Source: Rhodococcus sp. (in: high G+C Gram-positive bacteria)
GTDB lineage: Bacteria; Actinomycetota; Actinomycetes; Mycobacteriales; Mycobacteriaceae
DNA length: 64,000 nt
NCBI RefSeq assembly: GCF_023264675.1
Contig: NZ_JAHFVG010000006.1
Coordinates: forward strand, 117,344 to 181,343
Direction: 5' to 3'
Part shown: positions 37,180-46,242 of the stretch, in pieces
Layout of the letters: every line of letters begins with the position of its first letter
Numbering within the stretch: the stretch's first letter is position 1
Notes under the pieces: generated by a model
Databases searched by the model: none
Told to the model about the DNA's origin: nothing
What the model saw: only the letters and a program-made list of their open reading frames with translations
Position numbers and translations under genes: made by a program

Positions 37180-37746
37180 ATGGCTTTTCATTACCGCGCC
37201 GAAATCCTGCAGCTGCTGGTCTCACCTGCGCATGCGTACTTCGGCCGCGCCAAGGACGGGCCGTCGAAAGACGTCCCGACCGAGTTGGTCGCGGCGGTGG
37301 ACGTCGTCGCGAACAAGGGGATCCGAGGCGACCGATTCTTCGGCGTGAAAGCGCACACCGAGGCCGCGGTGACGTTCCTGGCCGCCGAGGCGTGGGAGGC
37401 CGTCGGCGACGTCCTGGGCGTGGAGGTGCCCGACACAGCGGTGGCCAGGCGCAACGTGGTGGTGCGCGGGCTGGAGCTCGATCCGCTGCGAGGGGTGGAA
37501 TTCGAACTCGATTCCGGTGACGGCCCGGTCCGATTCCGGGGCGGCAGGCCGGCGCACCCGTGTGTGTGGATGGATCGAATGGTGGTCGAGGGAGCGCGTA
37601 AGGCGCTCGTGGGGCGCGGGGGACTACGCGCCGAACCTCTGACGGACGGCATCCTTCGCGTCGGCGCCGTCACGGTGACTTCACCGGTGGAACTCGACGC
37701 CTCCCGGGCCGCGCTGCAGGTGAAGCGGGCGCAACCCCTGCGCTGA
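37180..37746 (+). CDS. MOSC-domain protein
   Basis: 188 aa, MOSC (molybdenum-cofactor sulfurase C-terminal) fold: DVVANKGIRGDRFFGVK, then VPDTAVARRNVVVRGLELD and PAHPCVWMDRM with the conserved Cys. Such stand-alone proteins bind molybdenum cofactor or sulfur; partners are unknown here. An excellent TAGGAGGAG ribosome-binding site precedes the ATG. It is followed after 94 nt by a catabolic cluster to which it is not obviously related. Confidence 0.9.
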   Translation: MAFHYRAEILQLLVSPAHAYFGRAKDGPSKDVPTELVAAVDVVANKGIRGDRFFGVKAHTEAAVTFLAAEAWEAVGDVLGVEVPDTAVARRNVVVRGLELDPLRGVEFELDSGDGPVRFRGGRPAHPCVWMDRMVVEGARKALVGRGGLRAEPLTDGILRVGAVTVTSPVELDASRAALQVKRAQPLR

Positions 37747-37840
37747 CGCCGATCGACCCTTGCCCATGAAGTGAATGTGTGCCCATAATGCGGGTGGCAG
37801 TCCGATCGGTCACGTGCCGGGTGTTGCGAAAGGAAAATCG

Positions 37841-39037
37841 ATGTCCTTACCGCTCAGCGGCGTTCGAGTGCTCGAGCTCGGGAACTACATCGCGGCACCG
37901 ACGGCCGCACGCATGCTCGCCGACTTCGGCGCCGAGGTGATCAAGGTCGAGCGACCAGGAACCGGCGACGAGTTGCGCAACTGGCGGCTCTACTCCGGAA
38001 CCACGTCGATGCTCTACCGGACCATCAACCGGAACAAGAAGTCGATCGTGCTCGACCTGCGAACCGAACAGGGCCGCCAGGACGTCCTCGACATCGCTGC
38101 GCACTGCGACATCGTGCTCGAGAATTTTCGGCCGGGCACACTCGAGAAGTGGGGGCTCTCGCCGGAGAAACTGAGCGAGAAGAACCCCGACCTCATCATC
38201 ACCAGAATCTCCGCATTCGGGCAGACCGGCCCGATGTCGCAGCGCCCGGGCTTCGCTGCGGTCGCGGAAGCGTACGGCGGGTTTCGCAACCTCGTCGGCG
38301 ACCCGGATCGTCCGCCGGTGCGGGTCGGCGTGTCCATCGGTGACTCGATCGCCGGCCTCTATGCCGCGTTCGGCTGTGTCATGGCGCTGTTTCAGCGGCA
38401 GACCGCCGATGCGTCACTGACACTGGAACAGCGCTCGATCGATGTCGCGCTGAACGAGTCGATTCTGTCGATGATGGAATCGCTCATTCCCGACTACCTC
38501 GCGTACGGCGTCGAGCGTGAGCGCACCGGCGGACGGATGGAAGGCATAGCACCGTCGAACGCATACCCGTGCAACGACGGTCACGCCATCATCATCGCCG
38601 GCAACGGTGACGCGATCTTCCAGCGATACATGGAGACGATCGAGCGCCCCGACCTCGGAGCCGACCCCGAACTGGCGTCGAACGCCGGTCGGTGGGCGCG
38701 GCGCGAAGAGCTGGACGCGGCCATCGCGGCGTGGACGGGCCTGCACTCGCGGGACCAGGCGTTGACGATTCTCGATGCCGCCGGGGTGCCGTCGGGACCC
38801 ATCTACACCGCAGCGGACGTTGTCGCCGACGAGCAGTACAACGCGCGCAACATGATTCAGAACTTCGCGGTCGACACCGGCGGGGAGCATCCGGTCGAGG
38901 TGGGCTTCGTCGGCATCGTTCCGGTGATCGGAGAACAGTCGATCCCGATCAGGTCGGTCGGTCCCGAGCTCGGCGAACATACCGCCGAAGTTCTGCGAGA
39001 TCTGCTCGGTAGGACCGAGAACGAGACGGGTGCATGA
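37841..39037 (+). CDS. CaiB/BaiF family (class III) CoA transferase
   Basis: 398 aa. It moves CoA between acyl groups. It starts LPLSGVRVLELGNYIAAPTA and has VIKVERPGTGDELRNW, NKKSIVLDLRTEQG and the catalytic Asp168 in SIGDSIAGLYAAFG. Substrate is unknown. The stop overlaps the HMG-CoA lyase-like start (ATGA), and the dehydrogenase after that is also coupled, so the three enzymes act on one pathway: activation, C-C cleavage, then reduction of a 2-oxo acid (inferred). Confidence 0.93.
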   Translation: MSLPLSGVRVLELGNYIAAPTAARMLADFGAEVIKVERPGTGDELRNWRLYSGTTSMLYRTINRNKKSIVLDLRTEQGRQDVLDIAAHCDIVLENFRPGTLEKWGLSPEKLSEKNPDLIITRISAFGQTGPMSQRPGFAAVAEAYGGFRNLVGDPDRPPVRVGVSIGDSIAGLYAAFGCVMALFQRQTADASLTLEQRSIDVALNESILSMMESLIPDYLAYGVERERTGGRMEGIAPSNAYPCNDGHAIIIAGNGDAIFQRYMETIERPDLGADPELASNAGRWARREELDAAIAAWTGLHSRDQALTILDAAGVPSGPIYTAADVVADEQYNARNMIQNFAVDTGGEHPVEVGFVGIVPVIGEQSIPIRSVGPELGEHTAEVLRDLLGRTENETGA

Positions 39038-39975
39038 TGTTCCAATTCGGTCCTGCTGCCGAACTCCGGGACGTGACGATGCGCGACGGATTGCAGTTGA
39101 CGGGCAAGATGCTCTCCACGGATCGAAAGCTGGAGGTGATCCGGCGGTTGCTCGACCTCGGCGTTCCGTCGCTGGAGATCGGTTCGCTCGCGCGCGCGGA
39201 CAAGGTGCCGCCCATGGCCAATACCCTCGAAGTGATCGGTGAACTGACGGCCGACGAACTCGCGCGCTGTTGGGTGTGGGTTGCCACACCCCGACACGTC
39301 GAGAAGGCCGCCGCTGCCGGGGCCCGCAATTTCCAGTATTGCTTCTCGGCGTCGGATGCGCACAACCAGGCCAACATCGGGCGTACGACGGAAGTGTCCC
39401 TCGCCGCGATGCCCGACGCCACCGCGATCGCCCGGTCGGTGGGTGGGCAGATCGAGTTGTGTATCGCGACCTCGTTCACCTGCCCGTTCGACGGACCGGT
39501 GCCCGAAGAGCGTGTACTCGCGATCGCTGCCGACGATCGCGCCGACAGTGCAACGGACATCGTGATCGCCGATACCCTCGGCCAAGCAGTGCCGGCGCAG
39601 GTGGCGTCGTTGATTTCGCGGGTTGCCGCCGAAACTCCTTCTCGCCGTATCGTGTTCCACGGTCACGACACCTGGGGGCTCGGTGTCGCCAACACTCTCG
39701 CGGCGATCTCCGCCGGTGCCACCATGGTCGACGGCGCGCTCGGAGGGCTCGGGGGTTGCCCGTTCGCCCCGGGCGCGAGCGGAAACACCTCGAGCGAGGA
39801 CATACTGTTCGCCACCCGGCCGCCGTGGTTCACCCCGGATACGCTTGCAGCCATGGTCGATCTTTCGGAGAAACTTCTCGCCGAGCTCGGTGAGCCCATG
39901 CGCTCGAAAGCCGTTCAGGGAGCGCGCTCGAACTCACATGGTCGTTCCGCCTCGGCATTCGAGTGGGTCATATGA
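39034..39975 (+). CDS. HMG-CoA lyase-like DRE-TIM metallolyase
   Basis: 313 aa TIM-barrel aldol lyase. The metal and catalytic residues are complete: LRDVTMRDGLQ with Arg17/Asp18, the loop VFHGHDTWGLGVANT (two His) and the signature GGLGGCPFAPGASGN with its cysteine and Asn. It cleaves a 3-hydroxyacyl-CoA into acyl-CoA plus a keto compound. Whether the substrate is HMG-CoA or a related methyl-branched or citramalyl-type CoA ester cannot be seen. It is translationally coupled on both sides. Confidence 0.92.
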   Translation: MMFQFGPAAELRDVTMRDGLQLTGKMLSTDRKLEVIRRLLDLGVPSLEIGSLARADKVPPMANTLEVIGELTADELARCWVWVATPRHVEKAAAAGARNFQYCFSASDAHNQANIGRTTEVSLAAMPDATAIARSVGGQIELCIATSFTCPFDGPVPEERVLAIAADDRADSATDIVIADTLGQAVPAQVASLISRVAAETPSRRIVFHGHDTWGLGVANTLAAISAGATMVDGALGGLGGCPFAPGASGNTSSEDILFATRPPWFTPDTLAAMVDLSEKLLAELGEPMRSKAVQGARSNSHGRSASAFEWVI

Positions 39976-40961
39976 GCAGGATTCTCGTCACGACGCCGAT
40001 TCCGGCGCCCGGAATGGACATCCTCGCTGCCGCCGGTGACGTCGACGTCCTCGAACTCGATCACGACGGTCTTGTCGAGCGCTGTTCCTCGGGCGAATAC
40101 TCCGTTGTCGTGTCCCAGTTACGTGACCGGTTCGATGCCGAATTACTGAGCAGCGCCCGCATCACCGGCATCTCGAACTACGCCGTGGGCTTCGACAACA
40201 TCGACGTGGGCGCAGCAACCGAGCGCGGGATCCTCGTCGCGAACACTCCTGGTCTGCTGACCGATTCCACCGCCGATATCGCCATGCTGCTGATTCTGTC
40301 GACGGCGCGGCGGGTGGTCGAGGCCGATCACTTCGTGCGTTCGGGGGCATTCACGGGCTGGCAACCGGAGCTGATGCTCGGCAGCGATGTCTCGGGCCGG
40401 GTACTGGGGCTCGCCGGCTTCGGCCGCATCGCGCGCGCGACGGCACGGCGCGCCTTGGGCTTCGGGATGACGGTCAAGTTCTGCCCGCGGCCGCCGTCCG
40501 ATCGCGAGGTCACTGACGAGGAGCTAGGCGAGTTCGCCGGGCGTGTGGAGCATGTCTCGTGGGACGAGTTGGTGGCAACGAGCGACTTTCTCTCGCTGCA
40601 TGTTCCGCTCGGTGACGACACACACCATCTCGTCGACGAACGCGCACTCTGGGCCATGAAGAACTCGGCGATCCTGATCAACACCGCCCGCGGGCCGGTC
40701 GTCGACGAGGGCGCGCTGGTGATGGCACTTCGCGAACGGGTCATCGCGGGTGCCGGATTGGACGTCTACGAACGAGAACCAGAATTGGCGCCGGGGCTGG
40801 CCGGACTCCCGAACACCGTGCTACTGCCGCATGTCGGCAGTGCCACCGTGTCGGTGCGATCGGAAATGGCCCGGCTGTGCGCCGAGAACGCCGCGGCGAT
40901 GGTCGCTGGATCGATTCCGCCGCACCCCGTCAACCCCTCGGCCTGGAATCAGGCAGGGTAG
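39972..40961 (+). CDS. D-2-hydroxyacid dehydrogenase (NAD-dependent)
   Basis: 329 aa. Rossmann motif LAGFGRIARATARRALGFGM, and the catalytic triad Arg240 (NTARGPVVDE), Glu269 (YEREPE) and His287 (LLPHVGSAT). It belongs to the glyoxylate/hydroxypyruvate reductase-like group and would interconvert a 2-oxo acid and the D-hydroxy acid, plausibly the keto product of the upstream lyase. The ATG overlaps the lyase stop (ATGA). The 3' end overlaps the convergent IclR gene by 13 bp. Confidence 0.92.
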   Translation: MSRILVTTPIPAPGMDILAAAGDVDVLELDHDGLVERCSSGEYSVVVSQLRDRFDAELLSSARITGISNYAVGFDNIDVGAATERGILVANTPGLLTDSTADIAMLLILSTARRVVEADHFVRSGAFTGWQPELMLGSDVSGRVLGLAGFGRIARATARRALGFGMTVKFCPRPPSDREVTDEELGEFAGRVEHVSWDELVATSDFLSLHVPLGDDTHHLVDERALWAMKNSAILINTARGPVVDEGALVMALRERVIAGAGLDVYEREPELAPGLAGLPNTVLLPHVGSATVSVRSEMARLCAENAAAMVAGSIPPHPVNPSAWNQAG

Positions 40962-41725
40962 CGGCCGCCGAGGGTGCGGGTGATCTGCTCGGCGTGCGAG
41001 ACGAGCAGGTCGACCCAACTTTCGCACCGCGTCAACGGCATTCGCAGCGTCGGGCCGCTGATGGTGACGGCGCCGAGGACGTCGGATGCCGAATCGAACA
41101 CAGGAGCCGACAATCCGGAGGCTCCGCTCTCGCGCTCACCGGTGGTGATGGCGTAGCCGTCGGCACGCGCCTGCACGAGAGTGCCGCGCAGTGTGTCCGC
41201 CTCGGTGATCGAGTCCGCCGTCATTTTCTCGAGGGTGCCCTCGAGGATGCGCTCGGCAAGGCTCGAGTCGTAGGCGAGCAAGATCCTGCTGGCCGAACCG
41301 ACGTTCAACGGAATGACCTTGCCGACATACATGTCTCGTCGTAGCGCATGCCGGGTCTCGGCGATCGCGACGCACACCCGGTAGTGCTGCTCCTGTCGGA
41401 AGAAGCAGGTGGTCTCACCGGTGAGGTCGCGAATCTCTTTGAGGACAGGATTGACGACGGACAACACGTCGAGGTCCTTGGTGGCCGTCGCCGCCCAGTA
41501 CGCCATCCGCACCCCGATACGGATCTGATCTCCGCTTCGATCGAGAAATCCCTGGGATACGAGATTGGTGACGAGGCGCTGCACCGTCGAGGTCGGAATG
41601 CTCGTCGCCTGCTGAATCTCGCCGAGGGTCAACGACGGCCGATCGAAGGAGAAGGCGTCGAGAATCTCGGTGATCTTGCCCAACACCAGAAGTGGCTGCT
41701 GCTTCGACGCCGGTTCGGTACTCAA
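40949..41725 (-). CDS. IclR-family transcriptional regulator
   Basis: 258 aa. N-terminal winged helix (LVLGKITEILDAFSFDRPSL, SIPTSTVQRLVTNLVSQGFL) and C-terminal effector domain (GETTCFFRQEQHYRVCVAIA, GSASRILLAYDSS, ERESGASGLSAPV). The family mostly represses catabolic genes, and its tail-to-tail position with the CoA transferase cluster suggests that cluster as a target. The start is probably TTG 41725, which overlaps the TMEM175 stop in TTGA; no other start fits the domain. Confidence 0.9.
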   Translation of the reverse strand: MSTEPASKQQPLLVLGKITEILDAFSFDRPSLTLGEIQQATSIPTSTVQRLVTNLVSQGFLDRSGDQIRIGVRMAYWAATATKDLDVLSVVNPVLKEIRDLTGETTCFFRQEQHYRVCVAIAETRHALRRDMYVGKVIPLNVGSASRILLAYDSSLAERILEGTLEKMTADSITEADTLRGTLVQARADGYAITTGERESGASGLSAPVFDSASDVLGAVTISGPTLRMPLTRCESWVDLLVSHAEQITRTLGGRYPA

Positions 41726-42321
41726 CGTTTCGACCGCGCGACGCCGAGGTCGACGATGCGGTGAATCGGACCGGTCAGTGTGAGCGCGGCGATCGACCAC
41801 AAACCGACAACGGTGAAGCTCAGTCCGAGCGCGACGATCATCAGGCCGCTGGTGATGAGAGTCTCGGCAAGGTGGACGTCCGATCCGGGCCGTGCGAGCT
41901 CGGGTCGGCGGGCAACGATGAGCGCGATGATGCAGATCGCGAGGTTCGCTACCAGAATCGTCCCGACGTACAACGAGGACGCACTCGGATCGAAGCCGCT
42001 CTTCTCGGCGATGAGCTTGGTGGGAAACGGCAGGAACACGATGCTCAGGAGCCACAGAAAGTTTGCCCACGTCATCGGCCTCGTGTACCCGACGACGTCT
42101 TGGAACAGTCGGTGGTGGGTCAGCCAGAGCCGGAAGATGACCACGAAACTGAGTACGAACGCGAAGATTTCGGCTGCGTGTTCACCGAGAAGATCCCACG
42201 TGCCGGTACCCGCATCGGGATCGGCGATATCGACGAGAGGCAGAACCAGGAGTGTGGCGGCGATCGCCACCACGGCGTCACTGAAATTGACGAGTCTTTC
42301 GAAGCCCCGCTGAGTGTCCAT
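41722..42321 (-). CDS. TMEM175-family potassium channel protein (DUF1211)
   Basis: 199 aa with six membrane segments. The family hallmark is FSDAVVAIAATLLVLPLV in the first helix, preceded by RGFERLVN (the RxxxFSD motif). Bacterial members assemble as tetrameric K+-selective channels. ATG 42321 has GAGGAA upstream; the in-frame region beyond is antisense to the permease and not coding. It forms a coupled pair with IclR, an odd partnership. Confidence 0.92.
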   Translation of the reverse strand: MDTQRGFERLVNFSDAVVAIAATLLVLPLVDIADPDAGTGTWDLLGEHAAEIFAFVLSFVVIFRLWLTHHRLFQDVVGYTRPMTWANFLWLLSIVFLPFPTKLIAEKSGFDPSASSLYVGTILVANLAICIIALIVARRPELARPGSDVHLAETLITSGLMIVALGLSFTVVGLWSIAALTLTGPIHRIVDLGVARSKR

Positions 42322-42360
42322 CGGCACATTGTTCCTCGCGTAGGCGTAACTTCGAAACCC

Positions 42361-43764
42361 ATGACCGATCGGCGCACACTGACCACCGGCCGGGTGGTGT
42401 TTCTCGTCGTCGCCGCGGCGGCACCGATGGCCGCCATGATCGGCAACGTCCCCCTGGCATTGATTCGAGGGAACGGCGCAGGTCTTCCCGCTGCCTTCGC
42501 GGTCAGCGGCATAGTTCTTCTGTGCTTCTCGGTCGGTTTCGCGGCGATGAGTCAACAGGTGATCAACACCGGCGCCTTCTACACCTACGTCGGGCTTGCG
42601 CTCGGAAAGCCACCTGGTGTCGCCGCCGCCTATGTCGCCGTGATCGCGTACACGTCGCTCGCGTGTGGCTTGGCCGCCGCATTCGGCTATTTCACCCACC
42701 TCGTGGTGCTCGATTCGGGTCCCGACGTCCCGTGGTGGGTGTTCAGCGCGGTGGCCGTGGCGATCGTGGCATGTCTCGGCTTCCGGAATGCCGATCTCTC
42801 GGCCAAGGTCCTCGGCACACTGATGGTCGCGGAGTTCGCGTTTCTGACGGTCTTCAACGTCTTGGTGGTGGGGCAGAAGGGCACCGAGGCACTGCCGTTG
42901 GCGTCGTTCTCGCCGGCCCAGGTGTTCTCGGGATCTCTCGGAATTGCCATGATGTTCGCGTTCTCGAGCTTCATCGGGTTCGAATCCGCTGCCCTCTACG
43001 GCGAAGAGACGAAGGATCCACGCCGGAGCATTCCCCGCGCGACCTACATCGCGGTGACGACCATCGCGGTCTTCTACGTGATCACCAGTTGGATCATCGT
43101 CGGGGCTGCAGGCGGCGTCGACGCGCCGGCGATGGCACAGACCGAATTGGGGAACCTGCTGTTCACCCTCGCCCGTGAATTCGGTGGAACCATCCTGTAC
43201 GACGGCACCGCCGTACTCCTGTGCACGAGCGTCCTCGCGTCCTACCTGGCGGTGCACAACGCGGCGAGCCGATACCTGTTCGCGCTCGGCCGGGAACGAG
43301 TGGTGCCGGAGGTGTTGGGTAGGTTCCACCCGAAGCACTTCAGCCCGCACATCGGCAGTATGACGGTCACCGCGGTATGCACGGCCGCGTTGATCGTGTT
43401 CGCGGTGGCCGGGGCGGATCCATACCTGGTGGTTGCCGCGGGTGCCATCGGTCTGGGAACGCTCGGCGTCATCGCCCTGCAGGCCGCTGCAGCACTGTCG
43501 GTCGTGGCGTTCTTCTGGCGCCGCGACGATCGCTCGGTGTTGCGTACCATCGTCGCGCCGGGCATCGGATTCATCGGCCTGGCAACGGGTCTGATACTTG
43601 CCGGCACGCACTACAGCACTCTGACGGGCTCGGATTCCGTCGTCGTGAACGCAATCCCCGTCGTACTCGTACTCGCGGCTGTGGCCGGAGTGGTTGTGGC
43701 GCTGCGGATCAGACGACGCAATCCCGAGGTGTACGCCGGCATTGCCCGAGGCCACCTGCGCTAG
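42361..43764 (+). CDS. APC-superfamily amino acid/organic amine permease
   Basis: 467 aa, twelve membrane segments. It starts TLTTGRVVFLVVAAAAPMAA, and has FSSFIGFESAALYGEETKDPRRSIPRA (the conserved GFE-G-E helix 6 region) and HNAASRYLFALGRERVVPE. The family imports amino acids or amines with protons or sodium. It is divergent from TMEM175 across only 39 bp, so the two share promoter space. The stop overlaps the convergent flavoprotein stop by 4 bp. Confidence 0.92.
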   Translation: MTDRRTLTTGRVVFLVVAAAAPMAAMIGNVPLALIRGNGAGLPAAFAVSGIVLLCFSVGFAAMSQQVINTGAFYTYVGLALGKPPGVAAAYVAVIAYTSLACGLAAAFGYFTHLVVLDSGPDVPWWVFSAVAVAIVACLGFRNADLSAKVLGTLMVAEFAFLTVFNVLVVGQKGTEALPLASFSPAQVFSGSLGIAMMFAFSSFIGFESAALYGEETKDPRRSIPRATYIAVTTIAVFYVITSWIIVGAAGGVDAPAMAQTELGNLLFTLAREFGGTILYDGTAVLLCTSVLASYLAVHNAASRYLFALGRERVVPEVLGRFHPKHFSPHIGSMTVTAVCTAALIVFAVAGADPYLVVAAGAIGLGTLGVIALQAAAALSVVAFFWRRDDRSVLRTIVAPGIGFIGLATGLILAGTHYSTLTGSDSVVVNAIPVVLVLAAVAGVVVALRIRRRNPEVYAGIARGHLR

Positions 43765-45188
43765 CGGCGAGACTCCAGCAGCCGCAGCCAGACTTCGCTG
43801 ACCGTCGGATACGACGGAACCGCATGCCACAGGTCGTCCAGCGTCACCTTGCCCACGACGGCGATCGTGGCGGCATGCACCAGCTCGTCGACGCCCGGCC
43901 CGACGAACGTCGCGCCAACGATGACGTCCGCTGCCTTGTCCACCACCAGCTGTGCGTGGCCCGAGAAGTTGTCCTGCACCAACGACGACCCGGCGACGGC
44001 AATGTCGACGCCCAGAATCTCGACGTCGATTCCGGCGTCCCGCGCCTGCTTCTCCGTCTGTCCGACGGCCGCGACCTGCACCGGCGTGAACACGACCTGT
44101 GGAATCTGGCCGTGATCGGCGCTCGCGGCGAACCGCTTGCCGGTGAGAGGTGTGCCGTCCGCACGGGCCGCGATGACATCGCCCGCCACGCGCGCCTGGT
44201 ATTTGCCCATGTGGGTCAGCGGCGCCCGGCCGTTGATGTCGCCGGCCGCATACAGCCACTCGTGTCCCGGTACCTGGAGCCGATCGTCGACCTCGATGTA
44301 CTTGCCCTCGTCCAACCCCACCGCCGACAAGCCCAGATCGGCACTCGCGGGCCTGCGACCGGCTGCCACCAGAATCTCGTCGACGGTGATCGTCTCGCCT
44401 CCGACCGTGAGCTCGGCCGGTCCGCCGTGAATCTTGCCGATACCGGTGTCCTCCGCGCCGGGACGTGACACACCGGTCAGATCGGCGTCGAACAGAATCT
44501 TTGCGCCGCGCTCGCGGAGCGCAGCGGCGACGAGATCACTCGCGAACGGTTCGCTCCCCGCGAGAAGCCGGGAGCCGCGCACGATCAACGTGACCTCGGC
44601 CCCGAAGGACAACAACCACGTCGCGGCTTCCGTCGCAACCACTCCGCCGCCGATGACGGCAACGCGGCCGGGGACCTCGTGGATATTGGTCGCGTCGCGG
44701 GAGATCCATGGAAGCGCCTCACGCAGTCCAGGCGTATTCGGCACCGACGCCGACGTGCCGGTCGCGATCACCACGGCATGCCGAGCGGTGAGGGTACGGC
44801 CGTCGACGTCGACGGTCTTCTCCCCGCTGATCCGTCCGTGGCCACGGACGACCGAGATCCCGGCGGACTCGGCCCAGCTCACCTGCGAGGAGTCGTCGAG
44901 ACCGTGCGTGAACGATTCCCGACGCGCCAGCACGGCGTCGACATCGAGAGTCTTCTCGCCGACGATCTCCTTCACCCCCGGCATGTTTCGAGCCGTCTCG
45001 AGCACTTCGCTCGGGCGAAGCAACGCCTTGCTGGGCATGCAGGCCCAGTAGGAGCACTCGCCGCCGACGAGTTCGTGCTCGACGATCACTGCCGTTCGGT
45101 CACTCCCGGCGATGGCGTAGCTCGCGGCGTTCTCCCCGACGGGGCCGCCGCCGATCACGATGACATCGAATTCGTCAGTAGTCGTCAT
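43761..45188 (-). CDS. FAD/NAD(P) disulfide oxidoreductase with altered active-site dyad
   Basis: 475 aa, class I pyridine nucleotide-disulfide reductase. FAD motif VIVIGGGPVGENAA, redox pair Cys45/Cys50 (GGECSYWACMPSKALLRP), NAD(P) motif VIGGGVVATEAATWL and YAAGDINGRAPLTHMG. The C-terminal dyad region reads PSYPTVSE: the catalytic His of true dihydrolipoamide or glutathione reductases (HPT) is Tyr460, while Glu465 is kept. It is therefore probably not an Lpd of a 2-oxoacid complex and could act on quinones or another disulfide. Divergent from the SDR gene. Confidence 0.88.
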   Translation of the reverse strand: MTTTDEFDVIVIGGGPVGENAASYAIAGSDRTAVIVEHELVGGECSYWACMPSKALLRPSEVLETARNMPGVKEIVGEKTLDVDAVLARRESFTHGLDDSSQVSWAESAGISVVRGHGRISGEKTVDVDGRTLTARHAVVIATGTSASVPNTPGLREALPWISRDATNIHEVPGRVAVIGGGVVATEAATWLLSFGAEVTLIVRGSRLLAGSEPFASDLVAAALRERGAKILFDADLTGVSRPGAEDTGIGKIHGGPAELTVGGETITVDEILVAAGRRPASADLGLSAVGLDEGKYIEVDDRLQVPGHEWLYAAGDINGRAPLTHMGKYQARVAGDVIAARADGTPLTGKRFAASADHGQIPQVVFTPVQVAAVGQTEKQARDAGIDVEILGVDIAVAGSSLVQDNFSGHAQLVVDKAADVIVGATFVGPGVDELVHAATIAVVGKVTLDDLWHAVPSYPTVSEVWLRLLESRR

Positions 45189-45217
45189 GTCACCAGAGTG
45201 GCATAGGGTCTTCGGCC

Positions 45218-45976
45218 ATGGGGAAGACGAGGAAGAACATTCTGATCACCGGCGCAAGTTCTGGTCTCGGCGAAGAGATGGCCAGGCGATTCGCCGCCAA
45301 AGGCCGGAACCTTGCGCTGTGCGCCCGCCGCCAGGACCGTCTGGAGACGCTGCGCGAGGAGTTGCTGGCCGCGCATCCTGGAATTTCGGTGGCGGTCCGT
45401 GCGCTCGATGTCACCGATCACGACGCCGTCGTTCGAGTGTTCGGGGAATTACGCGACGAACTCGGTGGTCTCGACCGCGTCGTGGTGAATGCGGGGCTCG
45501 GCAAGGGCGCGAAGATCGGCAGCGGACGGGCCGATGCAAACCTTGCCACCGCGCGCACCAACTTCGTCGGTGCGTTGTCGCAGTGCGAGGCGGCGCTCGA
45601 GATCTTCCGGCCGCAGAAGCACGGCCACTTGGTGTTGGTGAGCTCCATCAGTGCCGATCGCGGTCTGCCGGGCGCGAAGGCCGTCTACTCGGCGAGCAAG
45701 GCCGGGGTGGCCGCACTCGGAGAAGCTCTCGCGACCGAACTTGCCAAGACGGACATCGTCGTCACGACGCTTCTTCCCGGGTTCATCGCCACCGACATGT
45801 CGGCGAAGGCAGGGGACAGCAGCGCGCTGACCGCCACCCTCGACGAAGGGGTGTCCGCGATGGTCGGCGCAATCGAGAAGGAACAACGCCGAGCGGCCCT
45901 GCCCGGACTCAAATGGCAGGGCATCGACGTCGCGCTGCGGTTCCTTCCCAACGAACTCACCAACCGCTTGGTGTGA
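45218..45976 (+). CDS. Short-chain dehydrogenase/reductase
   Basis: 252 aa classical SDR. Cofactor motif TGASSGLG (11-18), NAG (91-93) and the active site Ser142/143, Tyr157 and Lys161 (YSASK). The aspartate-free ARR (36-38) after beta-2 suggests NADP. Substrate unknown. From memory, the position before pgi corresponds to M. tuberculosis Rv0945. It stops 4 bp from the convergent DUF2630 gene. Confidence 0.93.
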   Translation: MGKTRKNILITGASSGLGEEMARRFAAKGRNLALCARRQDRLETLREELLAAHPGISVAVRALDVTDHDAVVRVFGELRDELGGLDRVVVNAGLGKGAKIGSGRADANLATARTNFVGALSQCEAALEIFRPQKHGHLVLVSSISADRGLPGAKAVYSASKAGVAALGEALATELAKTDIVVTTLLPGFIATDMSAKAGDSSALTATLDEGVSAMVGAIEKEQRRAALPGLKWQGIDVALRFLPNELTNRLV

Positions 45977-45980
45977 GGTC

Positions 45981-46226
45981 CTACTGCAGGTAGTGCTCGA
46001 CCTGCTCCGTGCTGTTCGCCTGGGCGTCGTCGGGGTTTCCGCCTGCGTCGTGCCGGGCGCGCCGCTGGCGAAGCAGGTCCCAGCACTGGTCGAGCGCATG
46101 CTCGATCGAGGCCAGCTGAGCCTTCTCGTCGGCGGGGTCGATCTCGCCCGCTTCGTTCTGTGACCGCAGCTTGTGCTCGGTGGCGACAAGTTGCTCGATC
46201 TTGCTGTAGATGTCGTGCTCGCTCAT
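45981..46226 (-). CDS. DUF2630 family small protein
   Basis: 81 aa, helical and charged: HDIYSKIEQLVATEHKLRSQ, then LASIEHALDQCWDLLRQRRA. This is the DUF2630 pattern seen in actinobacteria; the two helices could form a coiled coil. Function is unknown. It follows the condensation-domain gene by 16 nt in the same direction and may be its operon partner. Confidence 0.88.
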   Translation of the reverse strand: MSEHDIYSKIEQLVATEHKLRSQNEAGEIDPADEKAQLASIEHALDQCWDLLRQRRARHDAGGNPDDAQANSTEQVEHYLQ

Positions 46227-46242
46227 GGCTTTACGGTAGTCC

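Noticed and set aside
41722..44259. An 845-codon minus-strand frame joining TMEM175 to sequence opposite the APC permease
   Set aside because: Only the last 199 codons resemble a protein family. The upstream part is the permease read backwards, and a good ribosome-binding site precedes the TMEM175 ATG.
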